Shown: positions 1 through 7,266 of the stretch, piece after piece | How positions within the stretch are numbered: position 1 is the stretch's first letter | Layout of the letters: each line of letters begins with the position of its first letter | NCBI GenBank assembly: GCA_028287225.1 | Contig: JAQBPZ010000372.1 | Span: 1-11,345, forward strand | Length of the DNA stretch: 11,345 bases | DNA from: Gemmatimonadota bacterium | GTDB taxonomy: Bacteria > Gemmatimonadota > Gemmatimonadetes > Gemmatimonadales > Gemmatimonadaceae | Direction of reading: 5' to 3' | Notes under the pieces: model-generated | The model's input: the letters and a program-made list of their open reading frames with translations, nothing else | Database searches by the model: none | What the model was told of the DNA's origin: nothing | Translations under genes and position numbers: made by a program

Positions 1-24
1 CCGCTCGGCGCAGTGGCCGAGCGG
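1..24 (-). terminator. Hairpin downstream of rpsG, possible terminator or attenuator
   Basis: A perfect 9-bp GC-rich stem (1-9 with 16-24) closes a 6-nt loop, 31 nt after the rpsG stop codon. The bases that would follow the hairpin on the minus strand lie outside the window, so a U-tract cannot be checked. In many bacteria fusA follows rpsG. This hairpin could end the transcript, reduce read-through into the next gene, or simply stabilise the mRNA end. Confidence 0.4.
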
Positions 25-55
25 GGTTCGAGTTCATGCAGGGTGCAGCGGACGA

Positions 56-526
56 CTACCAGCGATAGTGCGCGAACGCCTTGTTCGCGTCGGCCATGCG
101 GTGCGTGTCTTCCTTCTTCTTCACCGCGTTGCCCTCGCCCTTGCTCGCGGCGATGACTTCGGCGGCCAGCTTCTCCGGCATCGACTTCTCGTTGCGATCG
201 CGCGAGTAGCTGATGAGCCAGCGCATCGCGAGCGCCGTGCGGCGCTCCGGACGCACTTCCACCGGCACCTGGTACGTCGCACCGCCGACGCGGCGGCTCT
301 TCACCTCGACGACCGGCTTCAGGTTCGTCAGGGCCTGCTTGAAGATGTTCACGCCCGGCTGGCTGGTGCGGTTCTCCACGAGGTCCATCGCCCCGTAGAA
401 GATGCGCTCGGCCGTCGCCTTCTTGCCCTGGTACATCAGGACGTTGATGAACTTCGAAACGGTCTGGCTGTCGTAGCGGGCGTCCGGCAGGACGGTGCGC
501 TTCACGGCGCTCTTGCGGCGGCTCAC
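56..526 (-). CDS. rpsG: 30S ribosomal protein S7
   Basis: Primary 16S rRNA-binding protein that nucleates assembly of the 30S head and lies near the E site. The product is 156 aa, the same length as E. coli S7. Family landmarks are present: ILPD-like VLPDARYDS near residue 12, the basic segment [21 protein letters not shown] around residues 73-92, ALAMRWL, and the C-terminus [15 protein letters not shown]. The start is GTG (524-526). It overlaps the rpsL TGA as GTGA and has a strong Shine-Dalgarno (AAAGGGAGG) six bases upstream, which fits coupled translation with rpsL. No spacer separates it from rpsL. Family assignment is secure. Confidence 0.98.
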   Translation of the reverse strand: MSRRKSAVKRTVLPDARYDSQTVSKFINVLMYQGKKATAERIFYGAMDLVENRTSQPGVNIFKQALTNLKPVVEVKSRRVGGATYQVPVEVRPERRTALAMRWLISYSRDRNEKSMPEKLAAEVIAASKGEGNAVKKKEDTHRMADANKAFAHYRW

Positions 527-936
527 TTCTTACCTCCCTTTCCAGCGGTCTTCGCGGCCTGGCCCGGCTTCGGCTTCTTCGTGCCGTACTTCGAGCGGCT
601 CTGGTTGCGGCCGTTGACGCCGGAAGCGTCGAGGGTGCCGCGAACGATGTGATAACGCACGCCCGGAAGGTCCTTCACTCGGCCGCCGCGAATGAGCACG
701 ATGGAGTGCTCCTGCAGGTTGTGGCCTTCGCCCGGAATGTAGGCGGTGACTTCGAAGCCGTTCGTCAGGCGCACGCGCGCAACCTTGCGCAGCGCGGAGT
801 TCGGCTTCTTGGGGGTCGTGGTGTAGACGCGCGTGCAGACGCCCCGCTTCTGCGGGTTCGCCTTCAGCGCCGGCGCCTTTTCCTTGCGCGCCAGGTCTCG
901 GCGCGACTGCCGGACCAGCTGGTTAATCGTCGGCAT
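523..936 (-). CDS. rpsL: 30S ribosomal protein S12
   Basis: Decoding-centre ribosomal protein that monitors codon-anticodon pairing. The product is 137 aa. It starts [18 protein letters not shown], which aligns with the E. coli N-terminus, so the ATG at 934-936 is chosen over an in-frame upstream ATG at 994-996. Conserved blocks are [39 protein letters not shown] and [13 protein letters not shown]. Lys43 and Lys88, classical streptomycin-resistance positions, are wild type, and Asp89, the residue methylthiolated in E. coli, is present. After [11 protein letters not shown] there is a basic Gly/Lys/Ala tail of about 13 residues, longer than the E. coli protein (124 aa). The ribosome-binding site is weak (CAGG). 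It heads the rpsL-rpsG unit, with a candidate promoter about 75-100 bp upstream. Confidence 0.98.
   Translation of the reverse strand: MPTINQLVRQSRRDLARKEKAPALKANPQKRGVCTRVYTTTPKKPNSALRKVARVRLTNGFEVTAYIPGEGHNLQEHSIVLIRGGRVKDLPGVRYHIVRGTLDASGVNGRNQSRSKYGTKKPKPGQAAKTAGKGGKK
532..541 (-). promoter_or_regulatory. Shine-Dalgarno site for rpsG inside the rpsL tail
   Basis: The minus strand reads AAAGGGAGGT here, ending six bases or so before the GTG start of rpsG. It lies within the last lysine/glycine codons of rpsL. It is the clearest ribosome-binding site in the window and fixes the rpsG start at the non-ATG codon. Confidence 0.85.
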
Positions 937-975
937 TCTACCTGATGATGTTCGTCGATCTGCATCTACGTGGAT

Positions 976-992
976 CGCCTCCGAACGAGGCG
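976..992 (-). promoter_or_regulatory. Small hairpin in the rpsL leader
   Basis: CGCCTC pairs perfectly with GAGGCG around a 5-nt loop (982-986), 40 nt upstream of the rpsL ATG and inside the predicted leader. It may be a regulatory or stabilising element. A 6-bp stem is modest in DNA of this GC content, so this is a weak call. Confidence 0.3.
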
Positions 993-1009
993 GCACGGAA
1001 CAGACTCGT

Positions 1010-1039
1010 AAGCTAAGCTGGGACGGGGGGTTGGGTCAA
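1010..1039 (-). promoter_or_regulatory. Candidate sigma-70-type promoter for rpsL-rpsG
   Basis: On the minus strand a -35 box TTGACC (1034-1039, five of six consensus) is followed 18 bases later by TAGCTT (1010-1015), which keeps the key TAnnnT positions. Transcription would begin near 1003 and give a leader of about 65 nt. The site lies between the terminator of the upstream cassette and rpsL, where a promoter is expected. Confidence 0.55.
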
Positions 1040-1078
1040 TGGAGGGGCGCCGGCGGCCCTTCCGGGCCCCTGGACCTC

Positions 1079-1124
1079 TGGCCCCTCAGCCGAGCGGACC
1101 CTGTCTGGGCCCTCAGTCGAGGGG
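1079..1124. repeat. Degenerate tandem direct repeat, 27-bp period
   Basis: Bases 1079-1097 and 1106-1124 match at 16 of 19 positions, both beginning TGG and containing CCCTCAG. The first copy also has an exact 15-bp inverted partner at 1321-1335 (TGGCCCCTCAGCCGA against its reverse complement). The element lies just outside and inside the left arm of the larger inverted repeat. No function can be assigned. Confidence 0.55.
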
Positions 1125-1350
1125 GGCAGACGATTGAACGGAAGAGACGGATCCGGACGGAGACGTCCCTCGGGCCGGCCACGGCGCGCCGATCCGGGCC
1201 CTGCAGGATCCAAGACTCACGGGAGTGTTTTGGGGTGTGGCGCTGTACCCATCCCTGAAGGGCCAGCCCGAGGGCGTCATCCGTCCTCGTCCCTCCCCTC
1301 CGTTCGATCGTTTGCCCGTTTCGGCTGAGGGGCCAGTCACGTCCGCTCGG
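1090..1350. repeat. Long imperfect inverted repeat in the DUF4397-rpsL gap
   Basis: The left arm (1090-1180) aligns with the reverse complement of the right arm (1261-1350) at roughly 76% by hand count with one single-base gap. Strong blocks include CCGAGCGGAC, CAGACGATTGAACGGA against CAAACGATCGAACGGA, and CCCTCGGGCCGGCC against CCCTCGGGCTGGCC. The 80-bp centre (1181-1260) holds no recognisable gene. No transposase and no target-site duplication are visible at the ends. It could be a decayed MITE-like element, an intergenic palindromic unit or a large RNA structure. No convincing coding sequence was found in the gap 937-1423. Confidence 0.7.
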
Positions 1351-1373
1351 GGCGCGATCAGGGCTGAAAGGCA

Positions 1374-1401
1374 GAAAGCCCCGGCGGGCGCCGGGGCTTT
1401 C
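1374..1401 (-). terminator. Terminator hairpin of the susC-susD-DUF4397 unit
   Basis: A perfect 12-bp stem GAAAGCCCCGGC / GCCGGGGCTTTC encloses a 4-nt loop (1386-1389), 22 bp after the stop of the DUF4397 gene. A/T pairs at the stem base give CUUUC at the 3' end on the minus strand, but no long U-run follows. It closes the cassette before the rpsL promoter region. Confidence 0.8.
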
Positions 1402-1423
1402 GTCGTGCCGAGGGATGCCGACG

Positions 1424-2209
1424 CTACCGGTTGGCCGTGACGTCCAGGAGCGGGCGGTTCGCCGCCGTGGTCGACGTGACCGTCACGTCGCCGCGGGTCG
1501 ACACCGTGTAGACCCGGCCCACCGCGAAGCTCACGCCGGTCCGGACGAAGAGGTTCGTGGTGCTGCCGGTGTTCCTCGTCGCGATGTCGTACACGCCGCC
1601 CGGCACCGGGGTGAAGGCGCCCGCACTCTTGTAGGCGACCGGACCGCCGACGGTCGTCCGCGTGCTGTCGACCGTCGTGGCGGTGATGATCAGCGTCTGC
1701 GGCGCCGAGTTGGAGCTGGCGTTCACGAGCCGCACGTACGCCGCCGAGAAATCGATCGTGGCGCCGAAGTTGTCCTCGATCAGGAACGAATCGGAGGTCT
1801 TCGTGCTGGTGTTGTAGAAGCCGCTCAGGTACAGGGAGTAGTACTTCCCGTTGTCCAGGGTGGCCGTGAAGTTCGAGATGGCCAGGTCCTTGTCGGTCGC
1901 GGCCGCGATCTTCCCGGACAGCACGTGCTGCCCGGGGGTGATGCTCGAGTAGAGCCCGCCGTTGCCGGCGCTGCCGTACACGGTGCCCGTCGTCGACTCG
2001 GTGCCGGTGGTGGACGAGATGGCGGTCATCTTCGCGCCGTCGGCATAGAAGTTCACCCCGGGCGCGTTGACCCCGAAGTTGAAGAACTTGATGTTGGCGG
2101 CGGCGGGCGTCGTCACGAGCTCCTGCAGCCCGTTCTTGTCGCAGGCCGAGAGCGTCGCGGCGCAGAGGAGCACCGCGATGGATCCGTATCGGGTCATGGG
2201 GCTGATCAT
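1424..2209 (-). CDS. DUF4397-domain lipoprotein, third gene of the susC-susD unit
   Basis: The product is 261 aa. It opens with a lipoprotein signal peptide (hydrophobic residues 10-20, lipobox LSAC at 20-23, acylated Cys23 followed by Asp). The rest is Ser/Thr/Gly-rich, beta-type sequence in two similar halves. One begins near residue 38 (ANIKFFNFGVNAPGVNFYADG) and the other near 157 (AYVRLVNASSNSAP, then GAFTPVPGGVYDIATRNTG). This is the look of tandem DUF4397 domains, which have no established biochemical role. The ATG at 2207-2209 overlaps the susD stop as ATGA and lacks a clear Shine-Dalgarno, so coupled translation is likely. A second in-frame ATG at 2195-2197 would still leave a signal peptide. 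A cell-surface accessory role beside SusCD is inferred. The domain call is by eye. Confidence 0.8.
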   Translation of the reverse strand: MISPMTRYGSIAVLLCAATLSACDKNGLQELVTTPAAANIKFFNFGVNAPGVNFYADGAKMTAISSTTGTESTTGTVYGSAGNGGLYSSITPGQHVLSGKIAAATDKDLAISNFTATLDNGKYYSLYLSGFYNTSTKTSDSFLIEDNFGATIDFSAAYVRLVNASSNSAPQTLIITATTVDSTRTTVGGPVAYKSAGAFTPVPGGVYDIATRNTGSTTNLFVRTGVSFAVGRVYTVSTRGDVTVTSTTAANRPLLDVTANR

Positions 2210-3780
2210 GGGAGAGTGATCCACATCGGCTTCGTGTGATAGTCCAGCGCCAGGCCGCCGATGGCGGTCAGGCCGGGCACGTTCCACACGTACTCGGAGT
2301 TGTAGCGAGGGCGGATGCGCTGCACCACCTTGCCGCCATTGTCGGGATACAGGTTGGTGGGCGGGGCGAAGTTCGGGTACACCTGCGTGCCGCTCGCGGG
2401 GTCCAGATCGGTGTAGTGGTACCGGCGCATGTCCATCCACAGCTCGTTGTGTCCCCACGCCCACTGGGCGATGTACTTCTGGGACATGATCTGCGTGAGC
2501 GTGAGCGTCGCGGGGGTCTGCGACACCGCGGACGATGCGAGGTACGCCGCCTTCTCGGCGGCGCTGATCTGGGACGGCGACTGGTTGTTGTCCAGGTTGC
2601 GCGCGTTCACGAAGTCGATGTGCGACGACACGCCGTTGCGGTACGCCGTGAACGCGGTGGGCTTGTCACCCATGCGGTACGCCGCCTCCGCCTTCACGAA
2701 CTGGAGCTGCGAGTACGTCATGACCGGGATGCGCGCCTTGTCGTCGAACAGGTACCGGCCCGGCTGCGCCAGGCCACCCGTGCCGACGTAGCCGAAGAAG
2801 TTCCGCGGCTGCTGGGGAGCGGCGAGCGCGCCAAAGCCGATCACGTTCGGATCCAGCCCGGTGTACTTCACGCCGGCCGAATCGATGGCGAGCATCCGGC
2901 TCATGCGCGGATCCACGGCGCCGAAATCCGTTCCGTCCATCAGCTTGACCACGAACTGCGTCTGCCGGTACGTCGTGACGTTGTTGCGCGTGCGACCGAT
3001 GAAGTTGTAGTCGGCCAGGTCGGCCGCGCTCGTCGCCGGGTACTGCATGAGCGCGTCGTCGGCGTTGCTCGCGAACGACTTGTCCACCAGGGCGATCACG
3101 TCCGCCGGGTTGTACGTCGACTTGTTGGAGTAGTGGTTGTGGTTCAGGGCCAGCAGCCCGTATGCCAGCTTGGTCCACTTCGCGCGGTTTCCGTTGTAGA
3201 TCTTGTCGCCCTTGGCCAGGAAGACCGGGTCCACCGCGCCGTCGGTGCGCGCCAGGTTGGTGATCGCGACCTTGAGCAGGCTGTCCACCGCGAAGTACGC
3301 GTACTCCTGGGTGTCGTAGTCGAAGGTGGTGCGCGTGGGGTCGAGACTCTGCTTGATGATGATCTCGCCGTGCAGGTCGGTGATCGCCTGCCAGCCCCAC
3401 GCCTTCAGCACCTGGCCCACGCCCAGTACGTCCCAGCGCTGCTCGGCCTCGGCCTTGGCGTTCATGTCGGCCAGGTTCTGGCCCAGGGACCAGTAGACGT
3501 CGCGCCACTGCTCGGCGCCGTTGTCGCTGGAGGGGTCGTAGCCCATGCGGTCCCACGTGCTCAGCACCGTGCCGGGCACGGTCCACTGCTGGGTGTAACG
3601 CCCCACGAAGCGGCCGTCGTACTGCGGCGCCGTGACCATCCAGTGCAGCATCGGCGCGAGGTACAGGTTCGCCGCGGCGGTCTGTGGGGCGTTCGGGTTG
3701 GTGTTGACGTCCAGGTAGTTCTGGCAGCCGACCGGCAGGCACAGCAGGCCCGCCAGCAGGACGGCAAATCGCTTCTTCAT
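2206..3780 (-). CDS. SusD/RagB-like outer-membrane lipoprotein
   Basis: Surface substrate-binding lid of a SusCD transporter. The product is 524 aa. It starts MKKRFAVLLAGLLCLPVGCQ, with an acylatable Cys19. The lipobox PVGC is atypical, with Pro at -3 and Leu only at -4. The mature start CQNYLDVNTNPNAP is typical of the SusD-like_2 branch. Later landmarks are WRDVYWSLGQNLADM, LGVGQVLKAWGWQAITDLHGE, a MTYSQLQFVKAEAAYRMG repeat-like helix, and QKYIAQWAWGHNELWMDMRRY near the C-terminus. An in-frame ATG at 3873, overlapping the susC stop as TGATG, would add 31 basic residues before the signal peptide. The start at 3780 is preferred because it places the signal peptide at the N-terminus, with GAGAAG just upstream. 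The 92-bp spacer 3781-3872 holds nothing else recognisable. The substrate is unknown. Confidence 0.92.
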   Translation of the reverse strand: MKKRFAVLLAGLLCLPVGCQNYLDVNTNPNAPQTAAANLYLAPMLHWMVTAPQYDGRFVGRYTQQWTVPGTVLSTWDRMGYDPSSDNGAEQWRDVYWSLGQNLADMNAKAEAEQRWDVLGVGQVLKAWGWQAITDLHGEIIIKQSLDPTRTTFDYDTQEYAYFAVDSLLKVAITNLARTDGAVDPVFLAKGDKIYNGNRAKWTKLAYGLLALNHNHYSNKSTYNPADVIALVDKSFASNADDALMQYPATSAADLADYNFIGRTRNNVTTYRQTQFVVKLMDGTDFGAVDPRMSRMLAIDSAGVKYTGLDPNVIGFGALAAPQQPRNFFGYVGTGGLAQPGRYLFDDKARIPVMTYSQLQFVKAEAAYRMGDKPTAFTAYRNGVSSHIDFVNARNLDNNQSPSQISAAEKAAYLASSAVSQTPATLTLTQIMSQKYIAQWAWGHNELWMDMRRYHYTDLDPASGTQVYPNFAPPTNLYPDNGGKVVQRIRPRYNSEYVWNVPGLTAIGGLALDYHTKPMWITLP

Positions 3781-3872
3781 CGGCTTCTCAGTGAACGAAG
3801 TGGGTCGCGTTGGGGGCTGGCTGGTGCGACGGCCGGTGAGGGCACGGCCGACGCGGGCAATCAGGTGGCGCA

Positions 3873-6800
3873 TCAGAAGCCCATCCGCAGGCCGACGTTC
3901 AGGCCGCGCGGCATCGGGAAGTTGCCGAAGTCGATGCCCGTGCCGCCGGAGCCGCCGACCGCCGCGCTGTTGCCGTTGACCACGGGATCCAGCCCGGTGT
4001 AGTTGGTGGCCAGGAACAGGTCGGTGCCGGTGATGAAGACGCTGGCATTGCGGACGAGCCGCTCGGGCAGGCCGACGTTCAGCGTGACGTCGCGCAGGCG
4101 GACCCAGTTGATGTTCTTCTCGATGAACAGCTCCTCGCTCATCGCCGTGTAGTAGTTCGTCTGCGCCGCCGGGGTCACCACGATGTTGTTCGGGGTGGGC
4201 GTGGACGAGTTCTCCTTGCCGTCACGGATGACGCCGGCGATGACGCGCGGGGTGTTGCGGTCGAGGGTCTCCGCCGTGAGGCCCTTGGTCGTCAGGTAGT
4301 GCTGCGTGGCGTTGAAGACGTCGCCACCGCGGCGGAAGTCGAAGAGGAAGCTGAGCGAGGCACGCTTGTAGCGGAAGTTGTTCGACAGGCCGACCGTGTA
4401 GTTGGGCTGGCGGTCGTAGCCCGCGTCGACGAAGGTGCTCGAGCGCAGGGGCAGGCCGGTCGTGGGATCGATGAGCAGCTGGCCCTGGTTGTTGCGCAGG
4501 TAGTACAGGCCGGTGAGCGACAGCGTGGACAGGCCCGGCTGCGTGCCGTTGCGGACGTTGCCGTAGAGCCAGGTGTCGGAGACGTACGACTCGGGGAGCG
4601 AGTTCGGCAGCGCCGTGGTGCGGCCACGGGCGCGCTCGTAGTTGGCCTGCACGTCCCAGGTGAAGTCGGTGTGCCGCACCGGCGTGCCGCGGACGGTCAG
4701 CTCGAGACCCTTGTTCTCCGTGGAGGCGCCGTTGAGGTTGAACAGGATGAAGCCGGTAGCGTAGCTGCCACGGATGTCGTTGACGATCTGGTCGGTGGTG
4801 GTCTTCCGGTAGACCGTGGCGTCGATGCCGAGGCGGTCATCGAGGAAGCTCAGCTCCGTGCCGATCTCGGACGAGGCGGCGAACTCCGGCTTGAGCTTGA
4901 AGTTCGGGCCGGTGAAGCCGTAGCCGTAGCCGCCGTTGGAGGTGTTCTTGAACTCGAGCGCGGGCACGTAGGCATACGGGCGCGCGTCACGGCCCACCTT
5001 CGCGTAGCCGCCGCGCAGCTTGCCGCTCGTCAGGTACTTCTGCAGCGCCGGAAACGCGTCCGTGAAGACGAAGCTCGTGGAGACGCCGGGGTAGAAGAAC
5101 GAGTTGCGCTCCTGCGGGATGGTCGACGTCCAGTCGTTCCGGCCGTCCATCGTGAGGTAGAGGTAGTTCTTGTAGTCCAGCACCGCGCGCCCCAGCACGC
5201 CGACGAGGCGGCGCTGCGAGATCGTGGTGCGGCCGGTGCGGCTGTAGGTGTTGTTGACCGAGATGAAGTTCGGATCCAGGAAGTTGGCACCCTGGAGCGC
5301 GTCCACCGTCGACTTCTGGTCGTACAGCGCATTGCCCACCAGCCCGCTGATCGAGACGCCGTGGCCGAGCGGATGGCTGTTGAAGTTCAGGAGGGTCTGC
5401 GCGGTGATGTTGCGGGTGACGTCGTTCGCGACGTCGAGCAGGCCGTTCTGGTTGACCCCGAGCACGCTCTCGGGATTGCGGACGATCTGGTTCTGGTTCG
5501 TGTAGTAGTCCGCGCCGATGCGGGTGTTCAGGTTGCCCCACGTGAACGGCGTGACGGTCAGGCTCAGGTTGCTGTTGATGCGGTTGTTGCGGGCGTTGAT
5601 GCCGTTCTTGGCGACGTTGAAGTACGGGTTGTCCAGCTCCGCGCCGGCCGAGAGGTTCGAGTACCGGCGCCGGACGCCACCGGGCGTCAGGTAGTTGGAC
5701 GCGTTGTCCGTGGACGGGTAGACGAGGAGGCCGAGGAGCGGCCCGTTGTCACCCTTGAAGACCTGGTTGTTGTCCGAGTTGCTGTACATCATGGACAGGT
5801 CGGCATTCAGCCAGCTCGTGACCTGGGCCTGCGATGCACCCGTGAGGTTCACGCGGGCGTAGTCGGCGCCCGGGATCACGCCCTGCTGCCGGAGCAGCGC
5901 GGACGACACGCGATAGTTGATCCGGTTGTCGGGGGCCGCGCCGTTGAGCGACAGGTTGTGCTGCTGGGTGAAGCCGGTGCGGAAGAAGCCCGCGATGTTG
6001 TCGTAGAAGGTGGTGCTGTCGGCGTACTGCGGGCCGAAGTAGGTGAACGTCCCGGTGATCGTCGGCGTGGGGCTGAAGATGTGCTGCACGCTCGGCGCGT
6101 TGCCTGGCTTGTCGACGCGGAAGCTGTTGCTGTACTCCACCCCGCCGCCGGCGCGACCGCGCTTGGTGACGATGATGATGGCGCCGTTCGCCGCATCGAT
6201 GCCGTAGAGCACGGCGGCCTCCGGTCCCTTGAGGACCGTGATGGACTCGATGTCTTCCGGGTTGATGTCGGCCGCGCGGTTGGTGAAGTCCAGGCCGCGG
6301 TTGTTGAAGGCGGTGGGGGAGCCCGGCGCATCCGACGCGAGGACGTTGGAGTTCATCGTCTTGTTGTCGATCGGCAGGCCGTCCACGACCATCAGCGGCT
6401 GGTTGCTGCTGCTGATGGAGCTGACGCCGCGGATCGTGATGGACGACGAGGCGCCGGGGGTGCCGGAGGTGCTGGTGACGTTCACGCCGGCGACGCGGCC
6501 CTGCAGGGCGTTCACGAAGTTCTCGCGGCGCGTCTGGGCGATCTCGGGGCCGGCGACGGTCTGCTCCGAGGTGCCGAGCGCGCGCTGCTGGGTCGTCTGG
6601 CCGAGGGCGGTGACGACGACGGCGTCGAGCGAGGTGGGCTGGCGGCGGAGCTGGACGTTCAGGACGTTGTCGGCCCCGACGGTGCGCTCGACCGGCGAGG
6701 TGCCGATGAAGCGGAACTGGAGCACCTGCCCCGTGGCGACGCGGATGCTGTAGGTGCCCCCCGCGCCCGTGGTGGTGCCGGTGAGCGTTCCCTTGATCAC

Positions 6801-6929
6801 CACCGAGGCGCCGGGCAGGGGAGCACCCTGCTCATCGGTCACTCTCCCGGTAACCGTTTTCTGCTGCGCGAACGCCTGCGCAGCGAAAAGGAAAAGCCCC
6901 ATGAACACCATGAGCAATCTCTTCTTCAT
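3873..6929 (-). CDS. SusC/RagA-family TonB-dependent outer-membrane receptor
   Basis: Outer-membrane channel that imports oligomers, with SusD as its lid and TonB-ExbBD as energy source. The product is 1018 aa, a normal length. Signal peptide 1-21 (AQAFA before QQ). A carboxypeptidase-regulatory-like domain spans about 25-95 (VTGRVTDEQGAPLPGASVVIKG). The plug starts LDAVVVTALG at 101-110 and includes NALQGRVAGVNV and the SusC/RagA signature GVSSISSSNQPLMVVDGLPI at 168-187, then VLKGPEAAVLYG. The remainder is a beta-barrel ending GLNVGLRMGF with a terminal Phe, as expected for barrel insertion. No STN domain is present, so direct anti-sigma signalling is not suggested. The ATG has no evident Shine-Dalgarno. 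It is first in a three-gene unit with its own candidate promoter about 300 bp upstream. No neighbouring enzyme reveals the substrate. Confidence 0.96.
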   Translation of the reverse strand: MKKRLLMVFMGLFLFAAQAFAQQKTVTGRVTDEQGAPLPGASVVIKGTLTGTTTGAGGTYSIRVATGQVLQFRFIGTSPVERTVGADNVLNVQLRRQPTSLDAVVVTALGQTTQQRALGTSEQTVAGPEIAQTRRENFVNALQGRVAGVNVTSTSGTPGASSSITIRGVSSISSSNQPLMVVDGLPIDNKTMNSNVLASDAPGSPTAFNNRGLDFTNRAADINPEDIESITVLKGPEAAVLYGIDAANGAIIIVTKRGRAGGGVEYSNSFRVDKPGNAPSVQHIFSPTPTITGTFTYFGPQYADSTTFYDNIAGFFRTGFTQQHNLSLNGAAPDNRINYRVSSALLRQQGVIPGADYARVNLTGASQAQVTSWLNADLSMMYSNSDNNQVFKGDNGPLLGLLVYPSTDNASNYLTPGGVRRRYSNLSAGAELDNPYFNVAKNGINARNNRINSNLSLTVTPFTWGNLNTRIGADYYTNQNQIVRNPESVLGVNQNGLLDVANDVTRNITAQTLLNFNSHPLGHGVSISGLVGNALYDQKSTVDALQGANFLDPNFISVNNTYSRTGRTTISQRRLVGVLGRAVLDYKNYLYLTMDGRNDWTSTIPQERNSFFYPGVSTSFVFTDAFPALQKYLTSGKLRGGYAKVGRDARPYAYVPALEFKNTSNGGYGYGFTGPNFKLKPEFAASSEIGTELSFLDDRLGIDATVYRKTTTDQIVNDIRGSYATGFILFNLNGASTENKGLELTVRGTPVRHTDFTWDVQANYERARGRTTALPNSLPESYVSDTWLYGNVRNGTQPGLSTLSLTGLYYLRNNQGQLLIDPTTGLPLRSSTFVDAGYDRQPNYTVGLSNNFRYKRASLSFLFDFRRGGDVFNATQHYLTTKGLTAETLDRNTPRVIAGVIRDGKENSSTPTPNNIVVTPAAQTNYYTAMSEELFIEKNINWVRLRDVTLNVGLPERLVRNASVFITGTDLFLATNYTGLDPVVNGNSAAVGGSGGTGIDFGNFPMPRGLNVGLRMGF

Positions 6930-6973
6930 AATGACGTGTACCGGGTTCTTGTGAACGGTGAGTCAGGCACCTG

Positions 6974-6999
6974 CGGCCCGCGTGCGCACGAGCGGGCCG
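6974..6999 (-). promoter_or_regulatory. Hairpin in the susC leader near the start codon
   Basis: CGGCCCGC pairs with GCGGGCCG over 8 bp around a 10-nt loop that itself contains the palindrome GTGCGCAC. It ends 45 nt upstream of the susC ATG. No U-run follows on the minus strand, so it is not a typical terminator. It could influence translation or mRNA stability. Confidence 0.4.
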
Positions 7000-7138
7000 G
7001 TGTCACGAGCGATTCCCGCGATGGACTGCCGGAAGTGGAGCGAGCGACGCCGGGCCACCGCGAGCCAGGGCGGAAGGGACGTCAGCGTCGTACGGTGGGA
7101 CGGGGTGTGGAGCGGGTGGCGGGGCCAGCCAGGGACGG

Positions 7139-7160
7139 GGTCCGATCGACGGATCGGACC
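7139..7160 (-). promoter_or_regulatory. Hairpin in the distal susC leader
   Basis: A perfect 9-bp stem GGTCCGATC / GATCGGACC encloses a 4-nt loop (7148-7151), within the predicted untranslated leader and about 210 bp upstream of susC. It could also be a dyad binding site for a regulator in the DNA. No U-run is adjacent. Confidence 0.4.
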
Positions 7161-7237
7161 GGGAGTCGCATGGAGAACGGACGGATTCGGCGACAATCTT
7201 ATCCCGCCGCTCGCGCCGGCCACAAGGGTACGGATCG

Positions 7238-7266
7238 ATTCTATCAGCCGCCTGCGCGAAGGGCAA
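7238..7266 (-). promoter_or_regulatory. Candidate promoter for the susC-susD-DUF4397 unit
   Basis: The minus strand shows TTGCCC (7261-7266), a 17-base spacer and TAGAAT (7238-7243, five of six consensus). TGA directly before the -10 gives an extended -10 element. The predicted start near 7231 leaves a leader of about 300 nt. A weaker second candidate (TTGTGG, 18 bases, TAAGAT at 7196-7201) lies just downstream. The site follows the rpoC terminator, as expected for an independent unit. Apart from this, the hairpins, the terminator and the tandem repeats, no gene is seen in 6930-7456. Confidence 0.6.

Noticed and set aside
1..34. tRNA-like string (AGTGGCCGAGCGG followed by GGTTCGAGTTC)
   Set aside because: No acceptor or anticodon stem can be formed around it, and the spacing between the D-like and T-like parts is far too short. 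A simple 9-bp hairpin explains the symmetry.
864..965. A 33-codon upstream frame overlapping the rpsL start out of frame (ATG at 963-965)
   Set aside because: The nearest GGAGG is about 12 bases away, further than usual, and the peptide has no leader-peptide feature. It is possible as a regulatory frame but unsupported.
937..996. In-frame 20-residue N-terminal extension of S12 from an ATG at 994-996
   Set aside because: S12 proteins begin at the [12 protein letters not shown] sequence, and the extension would cover the leader hairpin without any conserved residues.
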